The notes beneath the pieces were generated by a model that saw only the letters and a program-made list of their open reading frames with translations, was not told the origin of the DNA and ran no database searches. The position numbers and the translations under genes were made by a program. A DNA stretch of 44,906 nucleotides from Candidatus Gastranaerophilales bacterium (GTDB lineage Bacteria; Cyanobacteriota; Vampirovibrionia; Gastranaerophilales; Gastranaerophilaceae). The stretch covers positions 1-44,906 of the forward strand of contig CALUWF010000011.1 in NCBI GenBank assembly GCA_944324405.1, read 5' to 3'. Of the stretch, positions 25,109 to 32,307 are shown in pieces; the first letter of the stretch is position 1; every line of letters starts with the position of its first letter.

Positions 25109-25864
25109 TTGTATAAAGTATTTTTTGCAATTGTTGTTTTGTTTCTCATTTTGTTTACGGCTTTTTGTGCTGTTTTTACACCAAAAATGCACAATAAAAT
25201 TTTTATATACGATAATAAATATGAAATTGTAAGTTTTCCTTCTGAAGACGTATCTAAAAAAACAAAATCGGTTCAAAAAAATCCTGAAAAAATTCCGGAA
25301 GCCGGCAGGCAGACAGTTACAAAAACGAGCAAAACTCAAAATATTAAACCAAAAGTAAAAATTATTGAACAAATTGAAACAATTGTCGTGCCGGATACTA
25401 AAATAATTTCAGATACAAAAACCACACAGAAAACTTTAAATAAACAGACGCAAACTACGACAAAAGTAAAAACCCCTGTTCAAACAGTCCAAAGTGAACA
25501 AATAACCGAGCAGCAAGAGATGATTTTGTGGAACAAATGGCGTTCGGATTTGCAAAATCAGATTATGAGTGATGTTAAATTGCCAACGGTTGCAAAGGGC
25601 ACAATTTTTCGTTTTTCTTTTGAAGTAGATAAGTACGGAAAAATTTCCAATATAAAAACTTGGTCTGAAAATTCAATGTATACGCCCTATGCAATTCAAT
25701 ATATTGCGCCGGTTATAAGAAGTTATCAGGGAAAAGACATTTTGAATTTTCCCAAGGGTTCCAACAGATATACAACAACAGTCGAAGGCGGTTGGAAAAT
25801 ATCTGATAAAACAAAATTCAGTACACCTGATGATTTTGAGGATGTAGAAAAAATAAGGAATTAA
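25109..25864 (+). CDS. TonB-like protein: TM anchor, long linker, TonB-C-like domain
   Basis: The 251-aa protein has one N-terminal TM (about residues 3-22), a Lys/Thr/Gln-rich extended linker (about 45-135) and a C-terminal domain (about 140-235) with LWNKWRSDLQNQIMSDVKLP and FRFSFEVDKYGKISNIKTWSENSMYTPYA, matching the TonB C-terminal style. Translation starts at TTG 25109, supported by AAGGA 10 bases upstream and the absence of any nearby ATG. No ExbB/ExbD or TonB-dependent receptor is nearby, so classical TonB energy transduction is not implied. Confidence 0.65.
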   Translation: MYKVFFAIVVLFLILFTAFCAVFTPKMHNKIFIYDNKYEIVSFPSEDVSKKTKSVQKNPEKIPEAGRQTVTKTSKTQNIKPKVKIIEQIETIVVPDTKIISDTKTTQKTLNKQTQTTTKVKTPVQTVQSEQITEQQEMILWNKWRSDLQNQIMSDVKLPTVAKGTIFRFSFEVDKYGKISNIKTWSENSMYTPYAIQYIAPVIRSYQGKDILNFPKGSNRYTTTVEGGWKISDKTKFSTPDDFEDVEKIRN

Positions 25865-25868
25865 AAAT

Positions 25869-26846
25869 ATGTTTAAATGCCGTGAATGTGCTAAAGAATA
25901 CGAAGTGAAGCCTGATTACTGTGAATGCGGAAACGATACTTTTGATGAAGTTATAAAAGAAAAGCCGCAGGAAGCTCAAAAAACGGATGAGCACAGCATT
26001 CAAATTCAAAGCGGTTTAAATGTTCAAAAAGAGAAAAAGCCAAAAGATGTGTTATCTTGGGTAATTTTTGCGATATGCATGATTCTTTCTTTGTTTGTAA
26101 TTTTCTTTTTGGGTAATCCTTCAAATAGACAAGCGCAAGGTGTGAGTGACGGGCAAAAGCAAAATATCGGTGTCAAAAAAGAAGTTAAAAACCTGCCCTC
26201 AATTGATGATATCTGGATAGATAACGAAATACCGCAGCAGGGTACAAATCAAGTACCGCAGACATCCCAAGAGCTGCAAAATTTAACTAATAATACACAA
26301 CCCCAGCCTCAAATCCAAATTATAAAAAAAATAGTTTACGTACCTCAAAGTGCTATAAAGCAAAAAAACACCGGAACCGTTTCAAAAAGTCCGCCCGTTC
26401 AAAATAATAAAATAACTCAAAATACTATCCAAAAACAAATAACGCAGCCTCAAAAGCCTTCACCTGCTCAAGTAAAGCCCAAGAATAATACAAAAAGTGC
26501 AAACATACAAGTGCAAAGTCCGCAATTGCAAAAAAACAGCCAAACGGGGCTTCAAGACCTTAAGAATTACAAAATTGCCCTTAGAAATAAAATTGCTTCA
26601 AATATAAATTTTAGCGAAATTGCAGGTGACGGACAAAGCACAATTTCTTTTAAGGTTTCATCAAGCGGCAAATTGACGGATAGGAATTTTTCACAACTTT
26701 CAACAAATGACACGCTTAACGATGCTTTATATAACGCTGTTATGAAAACGCCGGCTTTTAATCCCCCTCCCGCCGCATACGGGAATGAAACACTTAGTAT
26801 TTGCCTTAAAATGTATGGCGGAAATTTTGAAATTGAGCTTAACTAG
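25869..26846 (+). CDS. Zinc-ribbon, TM, TonB-C-like protein
   Basis: The 325-aa protein has three parts. Residues 1-25 form a zinc ribbon (C4, C7, C18, C20 in CRECAKEY...YCECG) on the cytoplasmic side; a TM spans about 60-80; then a long Gln/Pro/Asn-rich linker (about 115-225) leads to a C-terminal TonB-C-like domain (about 230-325; NYKIALRNKIASNINFSEIAG, then ISFKVSSSGKLTDRNF, then TPAFNPPPAAYGN). It starts 4 bases after the preceding TonB-like gene. A cytoplasmic zinc ribbon on a TonB-like protein is unusual. The stop shares a CTAG with the convergent VWA gene. Confidence 0.65.
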   Translation: MFKCRECAKEYEVKPDYCECGNDTFDEVIKEKPQEAQKTDEHSIQIQSGLNVQKEKKPKDVLSWVIFAICMILSLFVIFFLGNPSNRQAQGVSDGQKQNIGVKKEVKNLPSIDDIWIDNEIPQQGTNQVPQTSQELQNLTNNTQPQPQIQIIKKIVYVPQSAIKQKNTGTVSKSPPVQNNKITQNTIQKQITQPQKPSPAQVKPKNNTKSANIQVQSPQLQKNSQTGLQDLKNYKIALRNKIASNINFSEIAGDGQSTISFKVSSSGKLTDRNFSQLSTNDTLNDALYNAVMKTPAFNPPPAAYGNETLSICLKMYGGNFEIELN

Positions 26847-27748
26847 TCGATAAATTCGTATTTTTGCCCCTGTTCATTATTATCTTTTTCGGTAAAAGTC
26901 TGTGTGCCGTTCGACATCGAATCCATAATGTCATTGTTAAAAGACTGCACATCCGCAGGTGTATAAAGTTTTCCGCCCGTTACATCGCTAACGCAGCGAA
27001 GCGCGCGAGAAGAGGTAGAAACAAGCACGACATCAATTACAATGTCGCTTCGTTTTTTCATTAAGTCTTGTGCAAAAGCACAAGGGTCGCCGCCGCAGCT
27101 CTCGCCGCCATCCGTTATTAAAATAATTTTCTTTTTATACGACGTCGGCAAGTTTATAAAATCGTATTCGACTGCCTGGCTTAAGCCAAGTGTCAAAGGG
27201 GTGGCGCCTCCTATTTTAACACTGTTCATCCCGTTAATCAGTGCATTGGCATTATTTTGGGCCAATTTTGCAACCTGCGTAGTCGCTGAACATCCGCCGG
27301 AGGTATTGCCAAGGTATGATGCGTGTTTAGCGGAAACTTTATATTTGCCGTCCGATGATTTTGTTACACTTTTAACTTTAGCCAAAACAGGCGTATATGG
27401 GTTATTGCCGCCATTGTGCCCAAATACGCGAAAACCTGTTTTTGTGTTTGCGGGAAGTTGCGAAACTATTGAATTCATCGAGTTTTTAGCCTCATTAATC
27501 CAATAGAGCATACTGCCCGAATAATCCATAACTATATCAATAGTGCCTACCGGCTCCCTTAAAACCTGTTTTTGGGCAACATAGTTTTGCGCATTGTAGT
27601 TGTTATAAGGGTTTGAAAGTATACTTTTTGTCTGCACGGTGCCCTGGGGTGAGGTAACTTTGCCGCTTGTGTTTACTTTGTACTTGGCACCATGAGCGCA
27701 AAGCGTAAAAGCAATAAATAAAAACGAGGCAAAAAAATACTTTTTCAC
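26843..27748 (-). CDS. Secreted von Willebrand factor A domain protein
   Basis: The 301-aa protein has a signal peptide (about residues 1-20, cleavage near AHGA) and a VWA domain from about 67 to 275. The MIDAS motif is complete: DYSGS (D75, S77, S79), GGATPLTLGL (Thr) and LITDGGES (Asp). Several Cys (GGCSA, ESCGGDPC, ALRCVS) suggest disulfides. The start is GTG 27748 behind an AAGGAG Shine-Dalgarno. It converges on the plus-strand envelope operon and may be a soluble partner of it, since that operon encodes a membrane-tethered VWA protein too. Confidence 0.82.
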   Translation of the reverse strand: MKKYFFASFLFIAFTLCAHGAKYKVNTSGKVTSPQGTVQTKSILSNPYNNYNAQNYVAQKQVLREPVGTIDIVMDYSGSMLYWINEAKNSMNSIVSQLPANTKTGFRVFGHNGGNNPYTPVLAKVKSVTKSSDGKYKVSAKHASYLGNTSGGCSATTQVAKLAQNNANALINGMNSVKIGGATPLTLGLSQAVEYDFINLPTSYKKKIILITDGGESCGGDPCAFAQDLMKKRSDIVIDVVLVSTSSRALRCVSDVTGGKLYTPADVQSFNNDIMDSMSNGTQTFTEKDNNEQGQKYEFID

Positions 27749-27772
27749 ACGGACTCCTTAGAATTCCATATT

Positions 27773-27802
27773 ATTATACATTATTTAATCGCCTCGTAGC
27801 AA
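27773..27802 (-). promoter_or_regulatory. Promoter of the secreted VWA gene
   Basis: On the minus strand, TTGCTA (27802-27797) and a perfect TATAAT (27778-27773) are 18 bp apart, about 25 bases upstream of GTG 27748 with an AAGGAG in between. This is one of the cleaner sigma70-type promoters in the window. Confidence 0.6.
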
Positions 27803-27829
27803 GTTGTATGTCTTAGTATAATGTACGGG

Positions 27830-28678
27830 TTATTTTTCTTCCTCTAAAATTTCTTTTAGTGCATTTAGTGCACTAATGGCATTTGGAAAACCTGTGTAGG
27901 GCAGGCATTGTATAATTGCCGCACATATTGTTTCTTTTGAATTTCCGGCTTTTAAATTGCCTTTTATATGTTTTTTGAGAGTATCGACATTACCGGACGT
28001 CACAAGAGCGCTTATAATGAGCAGTTCTCTTGTTTTGATATCAAGTGCTTTTCTTGTATAGAAGTCGCCAAAGCATACCTCCGTAAGCATTCTGGCTACT
28101 TCATCACCCATATTGTCCGGAAGTCCTTTTAAGAGCACTTTTATCTCATCGCCATAGAGCGGATTTTGGATTTGGGCACCTTTTTCGGAACGATTTTCCT
28201 CATTGGTTGTTGAAGCGTCCTCAAGAGGGGTCTTAATTCCGCGTTCATTTAATACTTCATTTATTGTGCCAAGTGCATTTAGGGTTTTCGGAAATCCCAT
28301 AAAAGGTGCAAGCTGGTATATCGCCTCCCTGAGCTCAAGCGGTGTTACGCCGACATTGAGTGCGGCATTGGCGTGTGCTTTTAATTGCGGAAGTGTCTGC
28401 TGATAAGCTAATGATGTCACGGTTAAAAGCTCTCGCGTTTTTATATCAAGATTGCCTATCATAAAAACTTCGCCGAAAATGTATTTTTGCAAAATTGCAA
28501 GCATTTCCGGATCTGCACCTTCTTTTGAAAGGGCTTCTCCTTTAAATAGTGTTTTATAGTTTTCTTTGCAAATTTCTTCTCTTGTCATGTCGCTTTCCTT
28601 ATTCATTAGTGTTTTTGCAAATACCGTACCCTGCAAAAACATAACAGTCATAAAAATTACAAAAACTTTTTTGAACAT
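27830..28678 (-). CDS. Exported protein with two carboxymuconolactone-decarboxylase-like domains
   Basis: The 282-aa protein has a signal peptide (about residues 1-21) and two tandem CMD/AhpD-like repeats, about 50-145 and 180-280. Each has the core LDIKTRELL followed by a helix with His (LKAHANAALNVGVTPLELREAIYQLAPFMGFPKTLNAL; LKKHIKGNLKAGNSKETICAAIIQCLPYTGFPNAISAL, segments abbreviated from the read). Neither has the CxxC of AhpD peroxidase partners, so thiol peroxidase activity is unlikely. It forms an operon with the cupin gene 8 bases upstream. CMD/cupin pairs are common in anaerobes but usually cytoplasmic; the substrate is unknown. Confidence 0.85.
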   Translation of the reverse strand: MFKKVFVIFMTVMFLQGTVFAKTLMNKESDMTREEICKENYKTLFKGEALSKEGADPEMLAILQKYIFGEVFMIGNLDIKTRELLTVTSLAYQQTLPQLKAHANAALNVGVTPLELREAIYQLAPFMGFPKTLNALGTINEVLNERGIKTPLEDASTTNEENRSEKGAQIQNPLYGDEIKVLLKGLPDNMGDEVARMLTEVCFGDFYTRKALDIKTRELLIISALVTSGNVDTLKKHIKGNLKAGNSKETICAAIIQCLPYTGFPNAISALNALKEILEEEK

Positions 28679-28686
28679 AAATTTTC

Positions 28687-29142
28687 CTATCTGTATTCCT
28701 TGTCGCTCACCGGTTCAAGCCAGGTTGTTGTATTTCCGGGCAAATTCGGCTCAATTGAAATATGCGCAAATTCGCTATCAGGTGCGGCACCATGCCAGTG
28801 AACCGCATTTGGCGGGATTTTTACCACATCACCTTTTTTAAGATTTTGAATTTCTTTCCCTTGTTCACAATACCTTCCTTCGCCTGCCGTAACAAGTAGT
28901 ATTTGGCCGCCGGAGTGCTTGTGCCAGTTTGTTCTTGCACCTTTTTCAAATGTTACGTTTGCAATTGAGGAGTTAAAAACATCATCGTTTGCAACAAGTC
29001 TGAAAAGATGTGTAGTGCCGGTAAAATATTTTCCATAAGGATTTAGCTCACCCTTGTTGAAGGGCTGTTGCAGTTCTTGTGCCATTGTAATGCCTCCTGA
29101 AATTAATAATGCAATCACTAAAATTAAAATTTTCTTCATCAT
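28687..29142 (-). CDS. Exported cupin-domain protein
   Basis: The 151-aa protein has a signal peptide (about residues 1-21, cleavage near TMAQ) and a single cupin barrel. Metal-ligand motifs are NWHKHSGGQILLVTAGEGRY (H-x-H... ) and the second-motif region PPNAVHWHGAAPDSEFAHISIE. Such small cupins often accompany CMD proteins, as here. It has a clear AAGGAG Shine-Dalgarno and its own promoter/operator in the 52-base gap after emrB. Confidence 0.88.
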   Translation of the reverse strand: MMKKILILVIALLISGGITMAQELQQPFNKGELNPYGKYFTGTTHLFRLVANDDVFNSSIANVTFEKGARTNWHKHSGGQILLVTAGEGRYCEQGKEIQNLKKGDVVKIPPNAVHWHGAAPDSEFAHISIEPNLPGNTTTWLEPVSDKEYR

Positions 29143-29158
29143 AAACTCCTTTTGGTAT

Positions 29159-29189
29159 ATTTTAACGCCTGACAGTAACTATCAGTCAA
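29159..29189 (-). promoter_or_regulatory. Promoter with 17-bp operator dyad before the cupin/CMD operon
   Basis: A 17-bp dyad (29169-29185; read on plus as CTGACAGTAACTATCAG) pairs in 7 of 8 positions around its central A. It lies in the spacer of a minus-strand promoter formed by TTGACT (29189-29184) and TAAAAT (29164-29159), 19 bp apart. The dyad differs from that at the local marR promoter, so the controlling regulator is probably encoded elsewhere. Confidence 0.55.
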
Positions 29190-29194
29190 GCTTT

Positions 29195-30769
29195 TCACAC
29201 ATGATGCGCCTGATGTTCCGTTAACTTCTTTTCGGGCGTGCAATTAACTTTAAAACAAAACGCAAGTGGTATAAGCAGAAATGCAATGAGTGCAAACATT
29301 TCAAATACATCCACATAAGCCATAAGTCTTGATTGAGTCAGAAGTGACTTATACAGATAAGAGTTGGCTTTAATCGCGGCATAAGTACTTGATGAGTCAG
29401 TAATAAATGTACTTAAAAGTGCCGAGAATTTATGTTGAAAAGTCAAGCTGAAATTGGATAAATTTTCAACAAGATAGACTTGGTGCATTTGGCTGTGGCG
29501 AGCAACAAGAGTTGATGCGATAGAGGCAATAATTGCGGTCATTGTGCTTTTGCAAAGGTTATGAAGGCTTGAACCGTTTGTAAGTTCTGTTTTTGGAAGC
29601 GTGCCAAGTACCAGAGATGAGACGGGAATAAAGGTCATAATGACACCCACTCCCATAAGTACCTGCGGAATTGCAATGTAGATAAAAGATATGCTCAGAT
29701 TTAAGTTTATAAAGAATAAAATTGAAATACCGAGAAAGAAGAAGCCTATTGCAATTAAAATCCTGTTATCAAAGATTTTCATAAGAGGATTGATTGCAAG
29801 CATCATTAAAACACAGGATATAATACGCGGAGCAAGCGCGTAGCCGCTTAATATTGCAGTGTAGCCCATCATATTTTGCAGGAACTGGGGAATTAAGACA
29901 ATGCTTGAAAAAACAAGCATGTTAATGGATGAACTTAAAATTGTGCCTATCAAAAAATTTCTGTCTTTAAACAGTCTTAAATTTATAAGGGGCGAGCTGC
30001 TCTCCAGTTCGCGAATTATAAAAAATACAAGCATACAGACCGAAAAACCGGCAAGCCAACTTATCCAGGCGCAGTCAAACCAGTTGTATTGCTGGCCTTT
30101 ATCCAAAACTACCTGCATGGACAATAACCATAAAATAAGCGAGATCATTCCCAAATAATCTGTTTTATTTATTTTTTTTCTTGTATCGAGTTCTTCAATA
30201 TTGGCATGTACCATTGAAATTGAGAGTATGCCGACAGGAATATTGACAAGATAAATCCATTGCCAATCCGCATTATCTACAATAAAACCGCCAAAAGTCG
30301 GGCCTAAAATTGCAAAAACCATAACTGCAATACCATAGAGACTCATTGCAATCCCCCTTTTATCCTGAGGGAATGCAGCCAGGAGAATTGATTGCGCAAG
30401 GGGTGTCATAGGCCCTCCTCCAATGCCTTGAATAAGTCTGCCGAGTACCATTAAATTAAGGTTTGGCGCAAGGGCGCATATAAGGGAACCCAGTGTAAAA
30501 ATTCCTATAAAAATTTTCAAAAATCTTTTTCGCCCCAAAACATTTTCAAGCCATCCGGACATTAAAATCAGGCATGAATTTGCAATCATATAAGATGTTA
30601 TAATCCAGTTTGCTTCATCAATAGTTGAGCCAAAATATCCTGAAATGTGCGGAATTGCAACGTTAGTGGCCGAAGTTGCAAGACATGCAAATGAAGTTGG
30701 CAGAAGTATTGAAAGCGCCACAAGCCACAGAGGAGCCGTATTTGCCTTTTTTATGGCATTATTTGTCAT
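29195..30769 (-). CDS. emrB: EmrB-type MFS drug exporter (DHA2, 14 TM)
   Basis: This 524-aa major facilitator of the DHA2 family exports hydrophobic drugs or toxic acids by proton antiport, working with an EmrA adaptor and a TolC-type channel. It shows motif A as GWLENVLGRKRF, the antiporter motif C as LGPTFGGFIVDN, and the DHA2 block DWQWIYLVNIPVGI; hydrophobicity fits 14 helices. Its start overlaps the emrA stop as ATGA (30766-30769). The first MFS aspartate motif region NEANWIITSYMIA (seen as DEANWIITSYMIA) is conserved. Confidence 0.92.
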   Translation of the reverse strand: MTNNAIKKANTAPLWLVALSILLPTSFACLATSATNVAIPHISGYFGSTIDEANWIITSYMIANSCLILMSGWLENVLGRKRFLKIFIGIFTLGSLICALAPNLNLMVLGRLIQGIGGGPMTPLAQSILLAAFPQDKRGIAMSLYGIAVMVFAILGPTFGGFIVDNADWQWIYLVNIPVGILSISMVHANIEELDTRKKINKTDYLGMISLILWLLSMQVVLDKGQQYNWFDCAWISWLAGFSVCMLVFFIIRELESSSPLINLRLFKDRNFLIGTILSSSINMLVFSSIVLIPQFLQNMMGYTAILSGYALAPRIISCVLMMLAINPLMKIFDNRILIAIGFFFLGISILFFINLNLSISFIYIAIPQVLMGVGVIMTFIPVSSLVLGTLPKTELTNGSSLHNLCKSTMTAIIASIASTLVARHSQMHQVYLVENLSNFSLTFQHKFSALLSTFITDSSSTYAAIKANSYLYKSLLTQSRLMAYVDVFEMFALIAFLLIPLAFCFKVNCTPEKKLTEHQAHHV

Positions 30770-31764
30770 TTTACTTTAACCTCTGGCACAACCGACATGC
30801 CGGGTACAATATTGTATCCTGATATATCATCGGTAAATATTATTTTAACGGGAACCCTTTGGACTATTTTTACATAGCTGCCGACTGCGTTTTCAGGCGG
30901 GAAAAGACTTGCCTTTGCACCGGTCGAGCGCTGTATGCTGTCCACCTTGCCTCTAAATTTTTTCCCTCCGTATGTGTCGATTTTTATTCTAACACTTTGT
31001 CCGGGTTTCATGTTTGCAAGCTGTGTTTCTTTAAAATTTGCTACAATCCACATTTTTTCAGGCACAATTGCAAACATAGGCTGTGCCGTTTGGACGTAAT
31101 TACCCTGTTCTACCGAGCGGTTAGTGATTTTCCCGTCTGATGGGGCGTAGATTTTAGTGTATGAAAGATTTAAACTGTCTTGTTCAACTTCCGCTTCAAG
31201 ACGTTTTATGGATGATTGAATTTCATCAAATCTCGCTTTTGCGCCGTTTGAGGCTGATTGTGCAACGGTCAGCTTGTTTAAGCTTGCCTCATAATCTTGT
31301 TTTGAGCAAATTCCTTTTTGATGCATTTTCAGATATCTTTGATAATCGTTTTTTGCAAAATCTAAATCGGACAAGGTGCTCTCTACTTGATTTTTTGCAT
31401 TTACAAGCGATGCTTTTGCCTCTTCGAGCTTGGCCTTTGTTTCCTTCAGTTTTGCAATATAATCCGCAGCATCAATCTCAAGCAGCAAATCACCCTTTTT
31501 GACATCCTGGTTATCTTCGATGTTTAAATTAAGTACGGGGCCCGAAACCCTTGGCGCAATACTTATTATATGACCCTCTACAAAAGCGTCGTCTGTGGTT
31601 TTGTAATAAACATTATGTATTGCGTAAAATATACCGCAGATTAAAAAGATAACCCCTGTTATACAGGGCACAAGTACTCTTTTTTTAAGATACTCCGGGC
31701 GTGTGTCTTCCCGAGGCTGCATATCTTTTTTATTTGTTAATTCTTCGGTTTTTTTATTGTTCAC
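30766..31764 (-). CDS. emrA: EmrA/HlyD-type membrane fusion protein
   Basis: This periplasmic adaptor of 332 aa has a short basic cytoplasmic start, one TM (about residues 30-49), a lipoyl-like half (DAFVEGHIISIAPRVSGPVLNLNIEDNQDVKKGDLL, segments), a coiled-coil hairpin (about 100-200), the second half IYAPSDGKITNRSVEQGNYV, and a beta-barrel domain to the end. It links the EmrB pump to the outer-membrane channel encoded divergently at 32308. The start is GTG 31764, 15 bases after marR; its Shine-Dalgarno is weak. Confidence 0.92.
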   Translation of the reverse strand: MNNKKTEELTNKKDMQPREDTRPEYLKKRVLVPCITGVIFLICGIFYAIHNVYYKTTDDAFVEGHIISIAPRVSGPVLNLNIEDNQDVKKGDLLLEIDAADYIAKLKETKAKLEEAKASLVNAKNQVESTLSDLDFAKNDYQRYLKMHQKGICSKQDYEASLNKLTVAQSASNGAKARFDEIQSSIKRLEAEVEQDSLNLSYTKIYAPSDGKITNRSVEQGNYVQTAQPMFAIVPEKMWIVANFKETQLANMKPGQSVRIKIDTYGGKKFRGKVDSIQRSTGAKASLFPPENAVGSYVKIVQRVPVKIIFTDDISGYNIVPGMSVVPEVKVK

Positions 31765-31779
31765 GTTTAATTATCTCTG

Positions 31780-32238
31780 CTAAATTTGTAACTTAACTTT
31801 ATCTCTTATGTTTTTATTTATTTTTTCAAGTGTATTAAACATAATGTTTAATTCTTCGCTGCTTATATCTTTTGTTATGGCTTTTCTTAGTTCTATATCC
31901 GTTTGAAAAACTTTATTCTTGAGTTCTTTTCCCTTGTCCGTTACGACTAATTTGTATATTTTTCTGCCATGGGTATCGGGCAGTTTTTCTATAAGATTAT
32001 TTTTTTTCATAATATCTATAATTCGCGCCATATTTGCCCTGTCTTTAAACATAATTTCGGCAAGCTGTCTTTGGTAATTTATTTCGCTGTTTTCGCATAA
32101 AAGTGAGAGTATAACATATTGATCTGGTGTCAGTCCAAAGTTTTTCTCGCTGAAAGTTTGAGTTGAAAAACCGCGTATCAAAGTACCTGTTATGTAGATT
32201 AGAGAACCTATTCTGTTTTTTAAATATTCACGATACAT
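31780..32238 (-). CDS. MarR-family transcriptional repressor
   Basis: The 152-aa winged-helix regulator has QRQLAEIMFKDRANMARIIDIMKKNNLIEK (recognition helix region) and the wing LPDTHGRKIYKLVVTDKGKEL, both MarR signatures. It is first in the operon marR-emrA-emrB, and its promoter overlaps a long dyad shared with the divergent TolC-like gene. That is the classic layout of a pump repressor that responds to the exported compound. Confidence 0.9.
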   Translation of the reverse strand: MYREYLKNRIGSLIYITGTLIRGFSTQTFSEKNFGLTPDQYVILSLLCENSEINYQRQLAEIMFKDRANMARIIDIMKKNNLIEKLPDTHGRKIYKLVVTDKGKELKNKVFQTDIELRKAITKDISSEELNIMFNTLEKINKNIRDKVKLQI

Positions 32239-32246
32239 TTTTTGTG

Positions 32247-32288
32247 TTTACATTATTTTATTCTTGTGATGTAATTATAGCACAAGAA
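32247..32288. promoter_or_regulatory. Divergent promoters and operator of the marR-emrAB / TolC locus
   Basis: A dyad with perfect 8-bp arms, TTCTTGTG (32261-32268) and CACAAGAA (32281-32288), has the palindrome TAATTA (32272-32277) at its exact centre; 12 of 14 base pairs match. The plus promoter is TTTACA (32247-32252), 17 bp, TGTAAT (32270-32275) with an extended TG at 32267-32268. The minus promoter has the extended -10 TGcTATAAT, its TATAAT at 32279-32274, and a TTGCTT at 18 bp. Both -10 boxes lie inside the dyad, so one bound MarR dimer would block both directions. Confidence 0.8.
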
Positions 32289-32307
32289 ATTTTTGGGAAG
32301 CAATAAA

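Noticed and set aside
21580-26846. Classical TonB-ExbB-ExbD energy-transduction operon
   Set aside because: No ExbB- or ExbD-like gene and no TonB-dependent receptor; the eight-TM protein does not resemble ExbB.
27830-28678. AhpD-type alkylhydroperoxidase
   Set aside because: Neither repeat carries the CxxC redox pair; both fit the CMD branch with His only.
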